Assembly (NCBI GenBank): GCA_947455205.1
Contig: CANGNF010000026.1
Coordinates: 1-64,000, forward strand
DNA: 64,000 nt
Source of the DNA: Acetobacteraceae bacterium
GTDB lineage: Bacteria; Pseudomonadota; Alphaproteobacteria; Acetobacterales; Acetobacteraceae
Direction: 5' to 3'
Part shown: positions 63,319-64,000 of the stretch, piece after piece
How positions within the stretch are numbered: the stretch's first letter is position 1
Layout: every line of letters begins with the position of its first letter
Notes under the pieces: model-generated
Told to the model about the DNA's origin: nothing
Database searches by the model: none
Seen by the model: only the letters and a program-made list of their open reading frames with translations
Made by a program: the position numbers and the translations under genes

Positions 63319-64000
63319 ATGCCCGAGCGGTTGAATTCAGCGGATGCGGCGCTGCGTGCGCGGGCGGCCAAGGTGATCCCCGGCGGCATGTGGGGCCACC
63401 TGAACGCCGCCAACCTGCCGGAGGGCTACCCGCAATTCTTCGCCCGCGCGCGGGGCTGCCGGCTGTGGGACGTGGATGGCAATGAAGTCGTGGACTTCAT
63501 GTGCAGCTGGGGGCCGATCGTGCTGGGCCACCACCACCCGGCGGTGGAGGAAGCGGTGCGCGCCCAGGCGCTTCAGGGCGCCACGATGAACGGGCCGGGC
63601 GCCGTGCTGGTGGAGTTGGCGGAGCAGATGACGGCGATGCTGCCGGCGGCGGATTGGTGCCTGTTCGAGAAGAACGGCACGGATGCGACGACCGCCTGCG
63701 TCACCATCGCCCGCGCCGGCACCGGGCGGCGCAAGGTGCTGCTGGCGCGCGGCAGCTACCATGGCGCGGCGCCGTGGTGCTCGCCCTCGCTGGTGGGCGT
63801 GACGGCCGAGGATCGGGCGCACATCATCCACTACGACTATGGCGACCTGGACAGCGTGCGGGCCGCGCTGGCCGAGGCCGGCGATGATTGCGCCGCCGTG
63901 CTGGCCAGCGCCTTCCGCCACGACATGGCGAAGGCGCTGGAACTGCCGACGCGCGACTACGCCCAGGGGCTGCGCGCACTGTGCGATGCCGCCGGCGCGG
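63319..64000 (+). CDS. Class III aminotransferase (glutamate-1-semialdehyde aminomutase-like), 3' end cut by window edge
   Basis: 227 codons are visible from ATG 63319 to the right edge. The reading frame gives VIPGGMWGHLNAAN, LWDVDGNEVVDFMCSWGPIVLGHHHPAVEEAV, LFEKNGTDATTACVTIARA (PLP phosphate-binding turn) and VLLARGSYHGAAPWCSPS, the pattern of class III PLP enzymes close to glutamate-1-semialdehyde aminomutase but with Asn-Gly-Thr-Asp instead of the usual Ser/Asn-Gly-Thr/Ser-Glu. The PLP lysine is beyond the edge. It is divergent from the peptide-type binding protein across 108 bases and may belong to the same pathway. Confidence 0.87.
   Translation, partial: MPERLNSADAALRARAAKVIPGGMWGHLNAANLPEGYPQFFARARGCRLWDVDGNEVVDFMCSWGPIVLGHHHPAVEEAVRAQALQGATMNGPGAVLVELAEQMTAMLPAADWCLFEKNGTDATTACVTIARAGTGRRKVLLARGSYHGAAPWCSPSLVGVTAEDRAHIIHYDYGDLDSVRAALAEAGDDCAAVLASAFRHDMAKALELPTRDYAQGLRALCDAAGA

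Overview
The window is GC-rich bacterial chromosome (third codon positions almost all G or C). It very probably comes from an alphaproteobacterium, most likely Acetobacteraceae (Roseomonas-like). The best support is a NepR/EcfG/PhyR general stress locus, which is an alphaproteobacterial hallmark. Lone Bug-type binding proteins, several solute-binding proteins and the style of the IlvB and LeuA proteins fit the same group. Placement at family level is inference. No rRNA, prophage, insertion sequence, integrase or CRISPR array is visible. Almost all the DNA is coding, and genes often overlap by 1-4 bases.

Layout. 1-8.7 kb is housekeeping: a DegP-type protease cut by the left edge, a GST-like protein, an SGNH-like protein, a lone ModA-like binding protein, DUF3297, lactate permease, serB and miaA. 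8.7-15.6 kb holds branched-chain amino acid synthesis (ilvB-ilvH-ilvC, then leuA behind a Leu-rich leader peptide and alternative hairpins), interrupted by a Bug-type binding protein and a cupin. 15.6-18.8 kb is the general stress response locus: nepR-ecfG, a second ECF sigma gene, divergent phyR, and a DUF1328 membrane protein. 18.8-21 kb has a fused ABC exporter, a large palindrome pair and a glycine-zipper lipoprotein. 21.2-26.9 kb is the complete elongasome operon mreB-mreC-mreD-mrdA-rodA, followed by tRNA-Lys(CTT) and a higBA toxin-antitoxin pair.

27.8-45.2 kb is a catabolic region. Two back-to-back minus-strand operons each carry a complete NitT/TauT-type ABC importer plus catabolic enzymes. 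One has amidase, Rieske oxygenase and SMP-30 lactonase. The other has a metallo-beta-lactamase-fold hydrolase, RidA and a flavin monooxygenase. A divergent MarR-headed operon encodes an FAD oxidoreductase, a second RidA, a 3-hydroxyanthranilate 3,4-dioxygenase with every key residue, and a dienelactone hydrolase. An exported alpha/beta hydrolase and a TauD-type dioxygenase follow. Together they look like uptake and ring opening of a nitrogen-containing aromatic or heterocyclic compound; the substrate cannot be read from sequence.

45.2-48.4 kb is an EmrAB-type efflux pair. 48.4-59.5 kb is an envelope glycan region. One arm holds a HAD-UbiA fusion, DprE1-like oxidase, DprE2-like reductase, GT-C-like membrane protein and MOP flippase, which is the logic of polyprenyl-phospho-arabinose synthesis and use. 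The divergent arm holds two family 2 glycosyltransferases and an HTTM-DCC pair. 59.4-64 kb holds a penicillin-acylase-type hydrolase, a peptide-type binding protein and a class III aminotransferase cut by the right edge.

The strongest points for a second look are: the DprE1/DprE2/HAD-UbiA glycan region with HTTM-DCC, including Ala where mycobacterial DprE1 has its inhibitor-target Cys; the double-importer catabolic region; the leuA attenuator; and tandem GC-hairpin arrays that copy gene 3' ends, stop codon included, at convergent gene junctions.
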